DNA of 64,000 nucleotides from Apricaphanius iberus. Lineage: Eukaryota; Chordata; Actinopteri; Cyprinodontiformes; Aphaniidae. The notes under the pieces are model-generated. The model was not told where the DNA came from. It worked only from the letters and a program-made list of their open reading frames with translations, and did not search any database. Each line of letters begins with the position of its first letter. The stretch's first letter is position 1. The stretch is from NCBI GenBank assembly GCA_028564705.1, contig JAPXFQ010001133.1, forward strand, positions 868,001 to 932,000, read 5' to 3'. The position numbers and the translations under genes were made by a program. Below are positions 1 to 11,048 of the stretch, one piece after another.

Positions 1-414
1 AACCAGGTGCTTTTTATCAATAAAAATATTCAACATATTGAAATGTTTTCTAAATTAAGAGACATCACCTGGATGAACATTTGGTAAAACATGTGACAGA
101 TCTACTATTTGATCACTCATAAAAAGGATTTATTGGATTAACACTATTTTAATCATCGCAGATTTTCCTTACAATAAATATATGCTGGTTCAATCTGTTT
201 CAGTTGTATTACATTTGCCAGATGTATGTGAATTTGGTTGAACCATCATATATTTATTGGATGGAAAAATTGCCATCATTTATATCGTGTTATCCCAGTG
301 AGTCATTTTTATGAGTGTATGTACCAACATGAAGAGATTGAAATGATTTTTTTACTATAACTGACGCAGATTATTTCAGACATTTTACATAAACGCCAGT
401 GCAAGAAATTACAA
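1..414. other. AT-rich sequence, nothing recognised
   Basis: No coding signal, repeat unit or RNA-like structure could be seen. The composition resembles the decayed LINE that follows, so this may be its more diverged 5' part, but no motif supports that. Confidence 0.4.
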
Positions 415-1639
415 ATGAATTCAACACATTTTTTGGGGGGGGGTTTTACGGTAGGTTTGAATCTGAAAGAAATAAAACATAACAATTTGTCAATGACTAA
501 ATCTAAAATTAATATTATTCAAAACTTAATGTTTCTTGGAGCCATGACTGAGAGTGATGTCCTGGAAGCGGTCAGAAAATGGAAGAATAAAAGGTCAACT
601 GACTGTAATAATATTGACATGTCACTGATCAAACAGGTTATCTCTTTATATATTATATCTGCTATATAAGTTCTGTTACAGGAATGTATCCGTAGAAAAT
701 CAACTTGGTTAAAGAACTCCCAGATTAGAAGAATGGAGATAAGAATCTAGTAACAAATTTCAGGCCTCTCTCACTATTGGATCAATGTTCTAAAATATTA
801 GAAAAGTTGTTTGTTCAGCAACTCGATAACCACCTTGATAAATTCAGTATATTAAAAGATCACCAGATATTGATTGATCTGTGAAAAGCGTTTGACACAA
901 ACGATTGTTTTCTACTTTTACAGAAGTGTGAGCACTACAGGATAAAGGGTGTGGTCAATATTTAGCTCACAAAGGACACACTCCAATATGTTCCAATTAA
1001 TGACAATGTACCTCTGTTAAAAAAATTGCAAATATTTTTGGCATTCCCCAAGGTTCTCTTACCCAAAATTATTTAATCAATATTGTAAAGATATTTGTAA
1101 TGTACAAAAAAGAATGAAAATGTTTATTTTTGCAGAGGATAAAAATGTATCTTGCTCAGGGCAGGACCTTCAACAGTTAATCCTGAATGTTTAAACTGAG
1201 CTGGATTATTTAAAAAAATGATTTGACCAAAATATGTTTTTTACTGAATAGAAAAAAAAACTTTCTGGTTTACAAATCCCATGGAAAACATTCTAAAATA
1301 CATTAGTGTTTAAATTTGTGTCTCTGAGCTCCTGAGATACTGGACCTGTAATTGGACTTTAAACTGTCCCAAAAGCTAGATGTAAAATGAACGGGGCGCA
1401 TGCTTTTTCTTTTTGGTTTTATGGAATAAATTACATAAAGACTTTATGCATACATGTGGTTTTAAAGACCCACTTGTTCACATTTTCCCATCTATCTTAA
1501 ATTCTGTTTATGATATTCTTGGCTTTTCTTGTTATGTTCAGTTAAATTGCATTGTCTTAACTGTTTTGTACTTTATTGTTTGAAAGTGTTTATATTGTTT
1601 TAACTATCTATTTTTGTTCAGTTCTTTGTTTGAAATTGT

Positions 1640-1693
<54 letters not shown>

Positions 1694-2155
1694 ACTGAAC
1701 TGAAATGGAAAAAGTTTCAAAAAAGTGGAAACAACATGTACAATAAATATTTCAAGATTAAATTATTAAAAATGGTTGCTGTACCCTATAAAACTAATGC
1801 TTTATTGAATACAAATTGCTTCCAAATAACATACTCCTCTATTGCTGTTCTATTAATTATTGTTCAGAAATCTGGGGAAATGCTTGTAAAACATACTTAG
1901 ATCCAATAGTCAAGCTGCAAAAAAATAAATAGCAGTGAGAAAGGGTATAATTGATTCATATTAAGTATGTAATTATGTACAATTAACTTCTTTTATGGAG
2001 GAATTTGTGAAACTGAGCATTGCATAGTAATTACATTATTGTAGAATGTTGTACAATGTAAAAGTTTTGTTTTCATGTTTGCGTCTGTAATTATTTGGAT
2101 CTTGTGAGGAGAGTGCTGGTTTGAATGTGAGCAGCCAAAATAAAACATTTCATTT
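415..2155 (+). mobile_element. Decayed CR1/Rex1-like LINE (reverse transcriptase remnant)
   Basis: This is a relic of a non-LTR retrotransposon polymerase, read in shifting plus-strand frames. Around 530-640 there is the segment usually found upstream of the RT core in this group (VRKWKNKRSTDCNNIDMS). Around 770-900 come SKILEKLF-like sequence and KAFDT (885-899, motif A region). FGIPQGSL lies at 1037-1060 (motif B region), and YCSEIWGN at 1858-1881 belongs to the C-terminal part. The end at about 2155 is a short A-rich tail with ATAAAACATTTCATTTCATA. There are many stops and frameshifts, and the stretch at about 1320-1740 does not align with the polymerase and may be a later insertion. A better preserved relative lies at 48357-50046. 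The CR1/Rex1 label comes from remembered family motifs; a related jockey-group LINE cannot be excluded. Confidence 0.6.
1646..1691. repeat. (TTA)n microsatellite
   Basis: About 15 uninterrupted TTA/ATT triplets sit inside the unaligned segment of the decayed LINE. Confidence 0.95.
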
Positions 2156-4682
2156 CATAAATCCAGTAACAGAGCTCAATTGTTGTTGGTATCATGAGAA
2201 ACACAAGTTGGCACTGACTTCAATAAATGCATGATTTATTAAAAATGAGGACAGAGAAACATAAACTTGCTTGACACGATACAAAATGTTAGTTTCTTAA
2301 ATGGTGAAAAATTCAGGTTTAGTGGTTCCTGTTGGAAAACATTTCTTGGTATTCAGCCTTTTGTGATACATTTATTTTATCCAATCAAAGTGCACCTGAA
2401 TATTCTTATTATATGAGTAGTATTTTTAACCTTTATCCTGCAGCTATTGTGCATGAATCCTTTCAGTTTTCAGCTACTTCCCTGGTTTAACCTTCTCCTT
2501 GCAACATTGGGTGTACTGATGGCAATAAAGACAATTAGCAGAGCAGCTTCAGACTTAGAAGCAGGTTTTACCCACCGTACATTGAAGGTATTCTGCCAGG
2601 CTGCGGTTGTATGCAGCTGTATGCAGCTGTAGCAGCGACACCCCCCCAGTTGCTTAACCCTGCCTGATCTGAACCTAAAGAAGGACTAACTTATTCTAAA
2701 AGCAGAAGAAACGCGACACAAAGGGATGATAAATAGCAGAATGGGGCCTGTAATAAGCCAAAAGGGGCTTGGTGGATAATAACTGTGGAATAGATGTGCA
2801 GACCAGGGCCTATATGTTTCTCTTCTGCCTGCTCAGGATCTCTAATCCCAAGCTTTGAGTGGGGGGGTGAAGTTAGTGTAAGATGCATTAGTGTCTTCTA
2901 CACGTGCATCCTAATCCCCGCTCTCAGCTTTTTCTGAGCTCCTTTTGTATTTCATTTTTCCCCCTGCTGCTCTCCTCTCCTCCAGCCTCCCCACCCTCCG
3001 TCCTTTTTTCTCTCCTCCACCACCTCTATCCTCCTCCATCCAGTCTCTGGGCTGACCAGCTAAATCCCGACGGGCCCGGCGGAGTGACAGGGTGTATTCA
3101 GCAGTGTGCTGGGGGTGACAGCTGCTGAGAGGCTTGTGTAAAAGAGTGCTGCCCCCGCGCTGCCTCCGTCACCCCTCCTGGTAGCGTACGCAAACACGGC
3201 CGAGGCCAGGGTGGTGGGTAATAGCCTGGAAACCAGAATTCTGCCTGTACTGGAAGGCAAACAGCTCCAAACTGACTGAGTCTTTGGGATTTAGGAGATA
3301 GCTAAACCAGGGATGGAGCTCCTACTGACTAACCCTGTCCCTAGTTAGGCTTTGGCAACCATTTTAGCTTCTCAGAGCTGATGGGAAGATGGAAGGAAAC
3401 TGTCCTGAGTGGAGGACACGACCATGCATGGCTCAGATCACAGCATGTGTTAGAATGGACGCGTCAGAGGTCAGAGCTGAATGTAACACAGAATCTGTGG
3501 GAGAGTCTCCAACCAGTCTGAGCTTCAGCCAGTCCCTGGAACCCCCTGGAACCTGCAGCCAGACTTTTAAATGTGAAACATCTGAAACTATTCTATATTT
3601 CCTTCCACCTCACAACTATACACTTTGATTTTTGGTAATTACATAAACTCACAACCAAAAATTTTGATGTAAAAGTGTAAAGCAAAAAGTCCTTATGCAT
3701 GGTATCACACCTGCTGACTCTACAGAGGATCTAATCAAGTTTAGAAATGACAGCGTGTAGCTTCCAGGAGATAGGGGGAAGTACATACCTAAATCGTTGG
3801 TAGCAAGCAGTATTTTTGTGTTTGAGTGACAACCTTACCCATGGATGGCCATAAAGGCCAAAAATCGCAATTGCACCATTTTCTACTACTAAATCACAAG
3901 ATCATTCAGCTTTCATGGAAATCATATACGCAGCAAAATGACAGCAAGAACATCAGATTCTCTTTTATCACAGGCAGCAACCCAAGAGGTCGATGTGTAA
4001 AACATTTATGAATGGAGAAAGTTTTCAGTATTTTGTAGGTTAGTGCCAATATTCAGATGTTTTTTTAAATAAATGAACCATTGTTAGATGGAATGACCTT
4101 GATAGAAAAAATGACTCATTTGAGCGTAGTTATTCACCATATCACCGTGACGCTCGCTAGTTTGAAAAAATATTACGGTGAATGTTACCTTTCCAGCAGA
4201 AAGCATGCATGCGACCGCAGTGTGACTCCTTAGACTTTGCTGCTCCTTCAGTTGATTCCATCGAGATAATGGGATGCCGATGTTTATTGTAGTTTTCTGT
4301 TGGTGTCGATTATCTCCGTGGGCTGAAAGAACAGCTGAAAGGTCACCTCTCCTTCCTTGGGGAGATGGTTTCTCCGAGACCCCCCCGGCGACCCAGGTTG
4401 GGTTGGTCATTGATCGACTCATGTAGAAGGAAACAGGGCACCCAATATATCCGTCTGCATACACTGGGACCCATGCCCATGTATTTTAGACGTGCTTTTT
4501 ATGGTTAGACTATATGTTGTGACGCCACCAATACTTTACAATGATTGGATGCCATTGTATTGATTTTCAACAATATTTCAATGGATATTTACAGGGTGTA
4601 ATGGTAAGAACAACTGCACACTTTCACTTTATTCAATTTAGCACTTGATGAAGATTGACTGAAAAAAATATTTGAAAAATTA
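2156..4682. other. Unannotated non-coding segment
   Basis: No gene or known element was recognised. A C/T-rich stretch lies at about 2940-3050 and a GC-richer patch follows at about 3060-3200. Short open frames exist on both strands (for example 4084-4464 minus) but show no family motifs, and they overlap one another on opposite strands. Confidence 0.4.
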
Positions 4683-4926
4683 CTCTAAACTTTCTGCTTT
4701 TGAATTAAGACATGAAAGAAGCTTTCATCTTTGGACCAGAAGCTTTGAAAAGGAAACTGCTAAGTCAATCACTTCATCTGGATGGCATTAATTTGGCCTC
4801 TGGTAATAATGTAAAGAACATTGGTGTAATTTTTGACCAAGACATGACACTTAAATTCCATATTAAACAGGTTTCCCAGATTAATTTCTTTCACCTCTGG
4901 GATTTTGCTCAAATTAGAATGATCCT

Positions 4927-5401
4927 TCTTACGGAAAAAAGTCACATGGGCGTCAACATGTTCTTCACATGGGAAGACATGTTATCCCACTGGAAAATGG
5001 TAAACCACATGTGTAGCACACATGGACTTTACATGTTTAGTTTAACATTGATTTAACACATTTTTACAAGGGAATCACATGTACTTCACATGGGGTTCCT
5101 ATGTAATTTCACATGGGTGTGACACTTTTTTTTTCAAATGTAGCTTTCAAGTGGAAAACAACATGTTTCACATGTGGTTTACATGTTATCCCATTAGATT
5201 CACATGTGATTGTCCTTGGGTTTCACATTTTATTCCCATAAAAAGTTCCAAATACACAGGAAATGTGTGCAAAACACATGTGGTCACATGTGTTACAAAA
5301 CTCACATGTTTTTTCATGAATTTCACATGGATAAAAGACTTTTCACACGTGATTACATGTGAGTTTTGCCCATGTGAAACCATTTGTTTTTTCCATAAGG
5401 G
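4927..5401. mobile_element. Palindrome-rich foldback-like MITE
   Basis: About 475 bp interrupt the L2 fragment. The ends are imperfect inverted repeats: CTTACGGAAAAAA at the left and the complement CTTATGGAAAAAA at the right, each followed by TCACATGGG. Between them the core ACATGT/CACATG recurs roughly 20 times in both orientations, and ACATGTTATCCCA occurs twice (about 4978 and 5188), so the whole element could fold on itself. No transposase is encoded. Comparison with uninterrupted L2 copies allows a duplication of 2-3 bp (CC or CCT), so the superfamily is not assigned. The reading frames across it, including a 182-codon one, are by-products of the CATG-rich repeats. Confidence 0.75.
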
Positions 5402-5467
5402 CCTGTCCAGGAGTGATGCAGCTAAACTAGTCCATGCATTTGTTACTTCGAGGCTGGACTACTGTAA

Positions 5468-6008
5468 TGCTGCATTCCATTTGTCTCGGAAACTCGGGCG
5501 TCCGAGTTGCGGTACACGAGAACGTGACGTCATTCCCGACTTAAAGCATTCCAGTTTGTCTCGCTACACTCCAAGTCAGAAAGAACATGGACGCTTTGAG
5601 GGCAGCAGCCTTCGAGGGGCGGGCTAGTTATTGCTATTGTTGTTAGCGACGTAGCATCTTCAGCAGACCAGCATAAAAAACAAAGCTGTACATTGTAATG
5701 CACGCACAGCAAGGCCATGCAATGTATAAACTGGTGACCGGATTAAAGCAGAAATGTAGTCAAGTGTGTAAGAGCATTTAAAAAATGTCATTGAATTAAC
5801 AATCAGTGCAAAAACAAAGAAAATATATCTTTACTACGGGCGCAGCCATCTTTGTTTCTGATCAGGACTTCCTACTCGGTCTACTCTCAGAGCTCCGAGT
5901 TGGAGCTCGTATATTCCGACCTAAAGCGGGCATGTCTTGGTGAAATGACGCGAGACAACTGCGAGATTTCCGACTTTCCGACTCAGAAAGGTTAACTGGA
6001 ATGCAGCA
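5468..6008. mobile_element. Non-autonomous TIR element with TAA target duplication (Harbinger-like)
   Basis: A 541-bp insertion in the L2 fragment begins TGCTGCATTCCA and ends with its near-perfect complement TGGAATGCAGCA. The flanking trinucleotide TAA is present on both sides (5465-5467 and 6009-6011) but only once in uninterrupted L2 copies (13497 onward), which fixes both ends exactly. A 3-bp TAA duplication is the hallmark of PIF/Harbinger elements (TWA targets). The interior is GC-richer than the surroundings, contains CpG-rich words such as ACTCGGGCGTCCGAGTTGC and encodes no transposase. The superfamily call rests on the duplication only. Confidence 0.8.
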
Positions 6009-6514
6009 TAATTCCTTATTATCAGGAAGTCCACAAAATACAATTAAAATCCTTCAGTTGATCCAAAATGCTGCAGCAAGAGTTCTGATGAATATCAAAA
6101 AGAGAGATCACATTTCTCCTGTTTTGGCTTCTCTCCATTGGCTCCCTGTTAAATCCAGAATAGAGTTTAAGATCCTCCTCCTTACTTATAAAGCCCTTAA
6201 TAATCAGCTCCATCATACATCAGAGATCTGATTGTTCCATATGTTCCTAACAGAGCACTTTGTTCTCAGAATGCAGGTCTACTGGTAGTTCCTAGGATTT
6301 CTAAAAGTAGAATGGGAGGCAGATCTTTTAGTTATCAGGCTCCTCTCCTGTGGAACCAGCTCCCGGTTTTAGTATGTGAGGCAGATACTCTTCTCTTCAG
6401 GAGACTATATGATGGTAATTAAAAATAGTTTGGAGTGTTTGAGGATAATGATTTTTAGGTCACTATGAAACATTAGGTAATGGTGTCCTTAGAAAAGAGG
6501 CAACTACCACAGAG

Positions 6515-6725
6515 TAAGTGACCACAGAAGACAATGACCACTGACCATGATGACTACAGGAAACAATGACCACAGGAAACAATGACGCCAGGAGACAATA
6601 AGCACTGGAGACAATGACCCCTGGAGACAACGATCACTGGGGAAAATGACAGCAGTACACAATGACCGTAGGGGAAAGTGACCACTGGAGAAAACGACCA
6701 CTGGAGAAAATGAAACCTGGAGATA
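6515..6725. repeat. 16-bp minisatellite, degenerate
   Basis: About 12-13 units approximate AATGACCACTGGAGAC, with point differences between units but a constant 16-bp period over most of the array. The overlapping minus-strand open frames (6504-6941 and 6554-6742) follow from the repeat. Confidence 0.85.
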
Positions 6726-8343
6726 GGCACCAAGTCCATCATGAACCTGAGGAAAATGTTGTTTCAGCATGTATGGGCAGCTGGATGTTTTTATTTGAAG
6801 AAATATAACATGTTGGAAAGTAACTCTACAATATTCATTGATGCAAAAATGGATGAAAGTGTTAAAACATGATTTAAGTGGATGAATGTGAGCTGGTCTG
6901 AAGGCAAGGTGCCTCAGTTTGCTACTACTTGATCCCAGCAACCTCCCTGAAGAACAGCAGTGTGAGTTGCTTCAGTTCATTAACAACAGGCAGCTTGTGT
7001 TGCCCTGAGCCTTGCTGTGCTGTGTGGTTGAATAGTGAAAGTATGTAGATGTGTGTGTCCCGTCTGCTGCGGCCCTCGTATCGTCCACGACAGGATGTTC
7101 CCTCTCTGCCCCCAGCTTGCTCGCATTGCTTCTTGTCCATCAATCCGCCCTCACCTGCACCTGTTTATGCATGGGTGTGTGTGTCCCACAGTGTGGCATG
7201 TGCATGTGTGTGTGTTTTCCCCCTCTTAACAAGGGTCCTGGGTCCATATGTGACTTCCTCATTAACGGGGTCCACATTGACAGGGACAGAGGCGCTGGCC
7301 ACTGGCCCAGAGTTGGGCTGACACTGCCGGACCCCCCAGATGCCAGTGGGACTGAGTGTATGTCTGTGAGTCTGGCCACAGATGCCCCAGCCATGTGGCC
7401 CCCTGTTCTTTCTCCCAGCTAGGACCACTAATTAGAGTCCCCCATCTCCATCCCGTCCTTTCTCATTCTGGTTTTGAAGCTTTAATGGTGTCACAGCCAC
7501 AAAGATCGATAGTAATTGATAGGAACGGCCGGTCACGCTAGTTGAGAAGTGAAGGAAAGAGCCAGAGAGAGATTTACAGCACAACAGGGGCTTTAAAAAA
7601 CAGAAGGACATGCTGAAAATAAAAGCAGGCTGGAAGCAGAATGACAGACGTCTCTGCAAGGACAAAACAGTTCAGGCTGTTGGCAGACTGAGCAAGACAG
7701 TTGCACTAGGCAAGGCGCCATGTAGGTAATGACTGACAGGCTGTCAGAGACAGAAAGAGAGGGAGGGAGCTTTTTAGGACTTCAAGTCAACTCTGCAAAC
7801 ACTATTCCGCCTGCCATACCTGGCAGAGGCACAATTGGATAACAAGCAGAGCTGTTTGCACTGCCGCTGCCACATTCAGCGGGAATCAGGGGGCGAGAGC
7901 AAATAACGTCAGCGAGGCTTATTTTGTGTAGTTATGGGTCACAGGGACTGTGTTTTCCAGTCATGCTGAGCTGCAGGGAGGACACAGAAAACATGAACTG
8001 GCGTACTTCCAACAGCAGCACACACACACATACACATACACACACTGCTGGCTTTTTTGTTGATAAGGAAATACTTGAGTTTTATGGACTTTTAAAAACC
8101 AAAATAAAGAGATATTTATGACTTTTTTCATATTAGCTCTCTTAATGTCGTGCTGTATTCTCCTTATTTAGGAAAATATGCTAATTATGCTTTACATTAA
8201 TTAAATAAAAGCATGGTCACTCAACAGTGGAGCCACAGCAACACATGTAGCCTAAGACACTGAAACAGAGCTCTTAGCTTGGCTCTTAGTTATCCAAGAT
8301 CATCATCCATCTAACACCGTGCTTACACAATATTACAGTTGGA
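6726..8343. other. Unannotated segment with GT-rich patches
   Basis: No gene recognised. Around 7035-7230 there is GT-rich sequence, which keeps several overlapping frames open on both strands. None carries a recognisable domain, and their coexistence argues against coding. Confidence 0.4.
8018..8045. repeat. (CA)n microsatellite, interrupted by TA
   Basis: An alternating CACACA run with two CATA interruptions. Confidence 0.9.
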
Positions 8344-8380
8344 GGCAAGGCAAGGCAATTTTATTTGTATAGCACACTTT
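8344..8380 (-). mobile_element. 3' tail of a fish LINE/SINE (GCCTTGCC type)
   Basis: GGCAAGGCAAGGCAATTTTA followed by TTTGTATAGCAC is the complement of the common teleost LINE 3' end in which a GTGCTATACAAATAAAATTG stem is followed by GCCTTGCC repeats. Only the terminal tail is visible. The same tail type ends the fragment at 53660-54013. Confidence 0.55.
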
Positions 8381-8445
8381 GTGTCAAGCTCTCCAGTTTA
8401 ACTTAACTCAGAAAAATTGATGTTATCTTGTGTTAAAATTAAATA

Positions 8446-10248
8446 TCAGACAGGCCACTTTATTAGGTACACCTTGCTAGTACCAGGTTGGGGTCCTTTT
8501 TCCTTCAGAACTGCCTTAATCCTTCGTGGCATAAATTCAACAGGGTACTGGAAACATTTCTCAGAGATTTTGGTCCATATTGACATGATAGCTTCATGCA
8601 GTTTCTGCAGCAGCACATCCATGATGTGAATCCCCCATTCCACCACATCCCAAAGCTGCTCTATTGGACTGAGATCTGGTGACTGTGGAGGCCATCTGAG
8701 TACATTGTCATGTTCAAGAAACCAGTCTGAGATGATTGGAGCTTTTATGACATGGAACATAGATAGGTACACTGTGGTCATAAAGGGATGGACATGATCG
8801 GTAACAATACTCAGATAGGCTGTGGTGTTGCCCCGACTAAGGGGCCAAAAGTGTGCCAATAAAATGTCCCCCTCACCATTACACCACCAGCAGCAGCCTG
8901 AACCATTGATCCAAGGCAGGATGGATCCCAGGATGGATCTCAGAAGTGAGGGGAACACATTTTTCAGAAGTCTGTGTGGAGCCTAAGTCATACCCATCTA
9001 CTTCCAGTGCAGGGAACATGTCCCACGCATACCCCGCAGTGGTTACGCCCATGTTGTTGATGCCGAATTCTGACCCTACCATCCGAATGTCCATCAGACC
9101 AGGTAACATTTTTCCAATCTTCTATTGTCCAATGTTGGTGAACCTGTGTGAATTGTAGCCTCAGTTTCCTGTTCTTAGCTGACAGGAGTGGCACTTGCTG
9201 TGGTCACCTGCTCCTTTAGCCAATCTGCCTCCAACTTCCATGTTTTGTGCATTCAGAGATGATCTTCTGCATACCTTGGTTGTAACAAGTGGTTATATGA
9301 GTTAATGTTGCCTTTCTATCAGCTCTAACCAGTCTGGCCATTCTCCTCTGACATCTGGCATCAACAACGCATTTTCAGCCACAGAAATCCAGCTCACTGG
9401 ATATTTTCAATTAATTTCAATTCAGTTTATTTATATAGCGCCGTTTCACAACAGATGTCATCTCAAGGCACTTTACAAGAAGAGTTATTACAATACAATG
9501 TTTTAGAAAAATGTAGGAATTAGAGAACCACAGAAGATTGCGTCATGACTTCTTAGCAATCCCTCACACTGAGCAAGTATGAAGCGACAGTGGAGAGGAA
9601 AAACTCCCTTTTAACAGGAAGAAACCTCCAGCAGAACCAGGCTCAGCATAAGCGGTCATCTGCTGAGACCATATGGGTTTGGAGAAGACAGCAGAGACAC
9701 AGAGAGAGCAACAGAACTCATGCAGAAGTTGGTAGCAGGACGTGGAGAACGTTCCTCCGCTGGAATGCCATCTTAGTCAGGGGCGTCAAGCAGGGCGGGT
9801 CAGGAGCACCTACTTTATGAAGAGACTAAGAGAAAACAGGTTAGCGCTTGAACTGACAGCACATCATGCAGTTGGGGAGAAGTAGGAGAGAAAGTAGTAA
9901 CTGACTAAATAATGTCCTCCAACAGCCTAAAGCAGCATAGCTACTAATATTAACCTGTCTCCTAGCTACTAAGAGACCTAGCTACTAACACTCTCTACCC
10001 TGCTTACATTAACCTGTCTCTACCTAGCTACTCTACCTGACTACTAACATTAACCTGTCTCTTCCTAGCTACCTGTCTAACCTGTCTCTAAATGTAAGCT
10101 TTGTCAAAGATGACCATTCTCTGTAAACCCTAGAGATGGTTGTGGGTGAAAATCCCAGTAGATCAGCAGTTTCTGAAATACTCAGACCAGCCCGTCCACC
10201 AACAGATACATCATGTTCAAAGTCACTTAAATCCCTTTTCTTCCCCAT
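8446..10248 (-). pseudogene. Tc1-like transposase, broken
   Basis: A Tc1/mariner transposase binds the terminal repeats and cuts and pastes the element through a DDE active site. Reading on the minus strand, the N-terminus starts near 10248 with MGKKRDLSDFE and continues through the helix-turn-helix segment GLSISETADLLGFSPTTISRVYREW until the L2 insertion at 10113. Coding resumes beyond 9412 with PLLSAKNRKLRLQF and EDWKNVTWSD (first catalytic Asp region, about 9000-9194), where the residues normally following the SD are missing. It ends in a 170-residue open stretch (8958-8446) with EHDNVLRWPPQSPDLSPIEQLW, holding the second Asp region and the catalytic Glu. The insertion, frame changes and small deletions make it non-functional. 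Confidence 0.85.
9412..10113 (-). mobile_element. L2-like LINE 3' fragment nested in the Tc1-like transposon
   Basis: On the minus strand this runs from the last polymerase codons (TTTGACAAAGCTTACA, about 10113) through a 3' UTR containing tandem-like GACAGGTTA/GCTAGGTAGAG words, to the terminal AAAGTGCCTTGAGATGACAT, GGCGCTATATAAATAAACTG and GAATTGAAATTAATTG tail at 9412. It matches 29620-30377 along its length. It sits exactly between Tc1 sequence CTCACTGGATATTTTC on one side and ACCATTCTCTGTAAACCC on the other, so the LINE jumped into an existing Tc1-like copy. Severe 5' truncation is usual for LINE insertion. Confidence 0.85.
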
Positions 10249-10389
10249 TCTGATGCTCGGTTTGTACTCCAACAGATTGTCTTCACCATGTCTACATGCA
10301 TTAAGTTGCTGCCATGTGATTGGGTGATTAAAAATTTACTTTAATGAGCAGTTGGACAGGTGCACCTAATACAGTGAACAGTGAGTGTA

Positions 10390-10799
10390 TTGTCTCAGAT
10401 GTTTTTCATTTCCCCACAGGTATTAGTTAAGGCTCACTATCCTGGGGTGTCGTTAGTTATTTCTATTGATAAAGTTAGTTCAGACCAAGAGACTTTACAT
10501 TATTTATAGAGACATTTTCCCTCCGCCATAAAGACGTTCTAATGTTTTTGTTTGAAATTTTTGTGTTGCCTTGTCTCTCTTCCAGTTGGAACTTTTTGTG
10601 TTGGTGGAGCTATATAAATGCTTGAATAAACTTGCAAATTATAATCTGTTGTCGATTATTGTTAAATAATAAAACGCTTTTGTAGAACTGTTATATAAAA
10701 GCAATATCACACACGAGGTTGTGCAGTATCTGATTTTTGTCTAACTGTATACATCAAAACAATGACACTGTTCCTCCTCGAGGGACTGGTAAGTGGTTT
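10390..10799. other. Unannotated spacer before the L2 copy
   Basis: No recognised feature. Around 10600 there is GGAGCTATATAAATGCTTGAATAAACTTG, which resembles a LINE/SINE 3' end but is too short to assign. Part of this interval could be L2 5' UTR. Confidence 0.3.
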
Positions 10800-11048
10800 G
10801 TGAGTATTGTGACACTTCCTGTTGTCACTGCTGAGCTCCGCGGAGCTGCTTGGTGCTCAGATTCTCTTCAATTGATCTGTTTTTCTCTGTGTTGAGGTCT
10901 TTCTAAGTTATTTTTAACACACAAGCACACTACTACACTTATTTCCAGTGGATGTGTACTTTACGTTTTGGGAACCATTTCTGTTTCACGCGGTTGTTCT
11001 CGGTGTGCTAAGATCTCGCTCGCTCGTTAGCTCAGCTTCGTAGCAGCT

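Larger units (their letters stand above)
4683..6391 (+). mobile_element. L2-like LINE fragment (RT C-terminal region) carrying two DNA-element insertions
   Basis: This is the C-terminal half of an L2/Maui-type polymerase. It aligns closely with the copy at 13200-13880: both share the FGPE-LKRKLL, SLHLDGINLASGNN and GVIFDQDMT segments, then ILSRSDA-KLVHAF, LDYCN, LLSG-PQN, QNAAARVLMN, HWLPVKSRIEFKILLLTYKALNNQL and the downstream GGRSFSYQAPLLWNQL region. The reading is interrupted after the ATCCT at 4922-4926 and resumes at CCTGTCCAGG (5402). It is interrupted again after CTGTAA (5462-5467) and resumes at TTCCTTATT (6012). The match stops at about 6391, before the LINE 3' UTR. The copy is 5'- and 3'-truncated and non-functional, and useful mainly as a dated target site. 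Confidence 0.8.
8444..10389 (-). mobile_element. Tc1-like DNA transposon, minus strand, interrupted by an L2 fragment
   Basis: The termini are inverted repeats. On the minus strand the right end reads TACACTCACTG-TTCACTGTATTAGGTGCACC, and the left end on the plus strand reads TATCAGACAGGCCACTTTATTAGGTACACC, both containing the ATTAGGT-CACC core of a common fish Tc1-like element. TA dinucleotides lie at both outer ends, as expected for Tc1/mariner targets. Once the nested L2 piece (9412-10113) is set aside, about 1.24 kb remain, a typical Tc1 length. The transposase it carried is broken; see the separate entry. Confidence 0.85.

Noticed and set aside
5079..5627. 182-codon open frame
   Set aside because: It crosses the end of the palindromic element, L2 sequence and the next insertion; no single evolutionary unit encodes it.
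7035..7428. Cluster of overlapping frames on both strands
   Set aside because: GT/CA-rich sequence lacking stops in many frames; no protein family resemblance.
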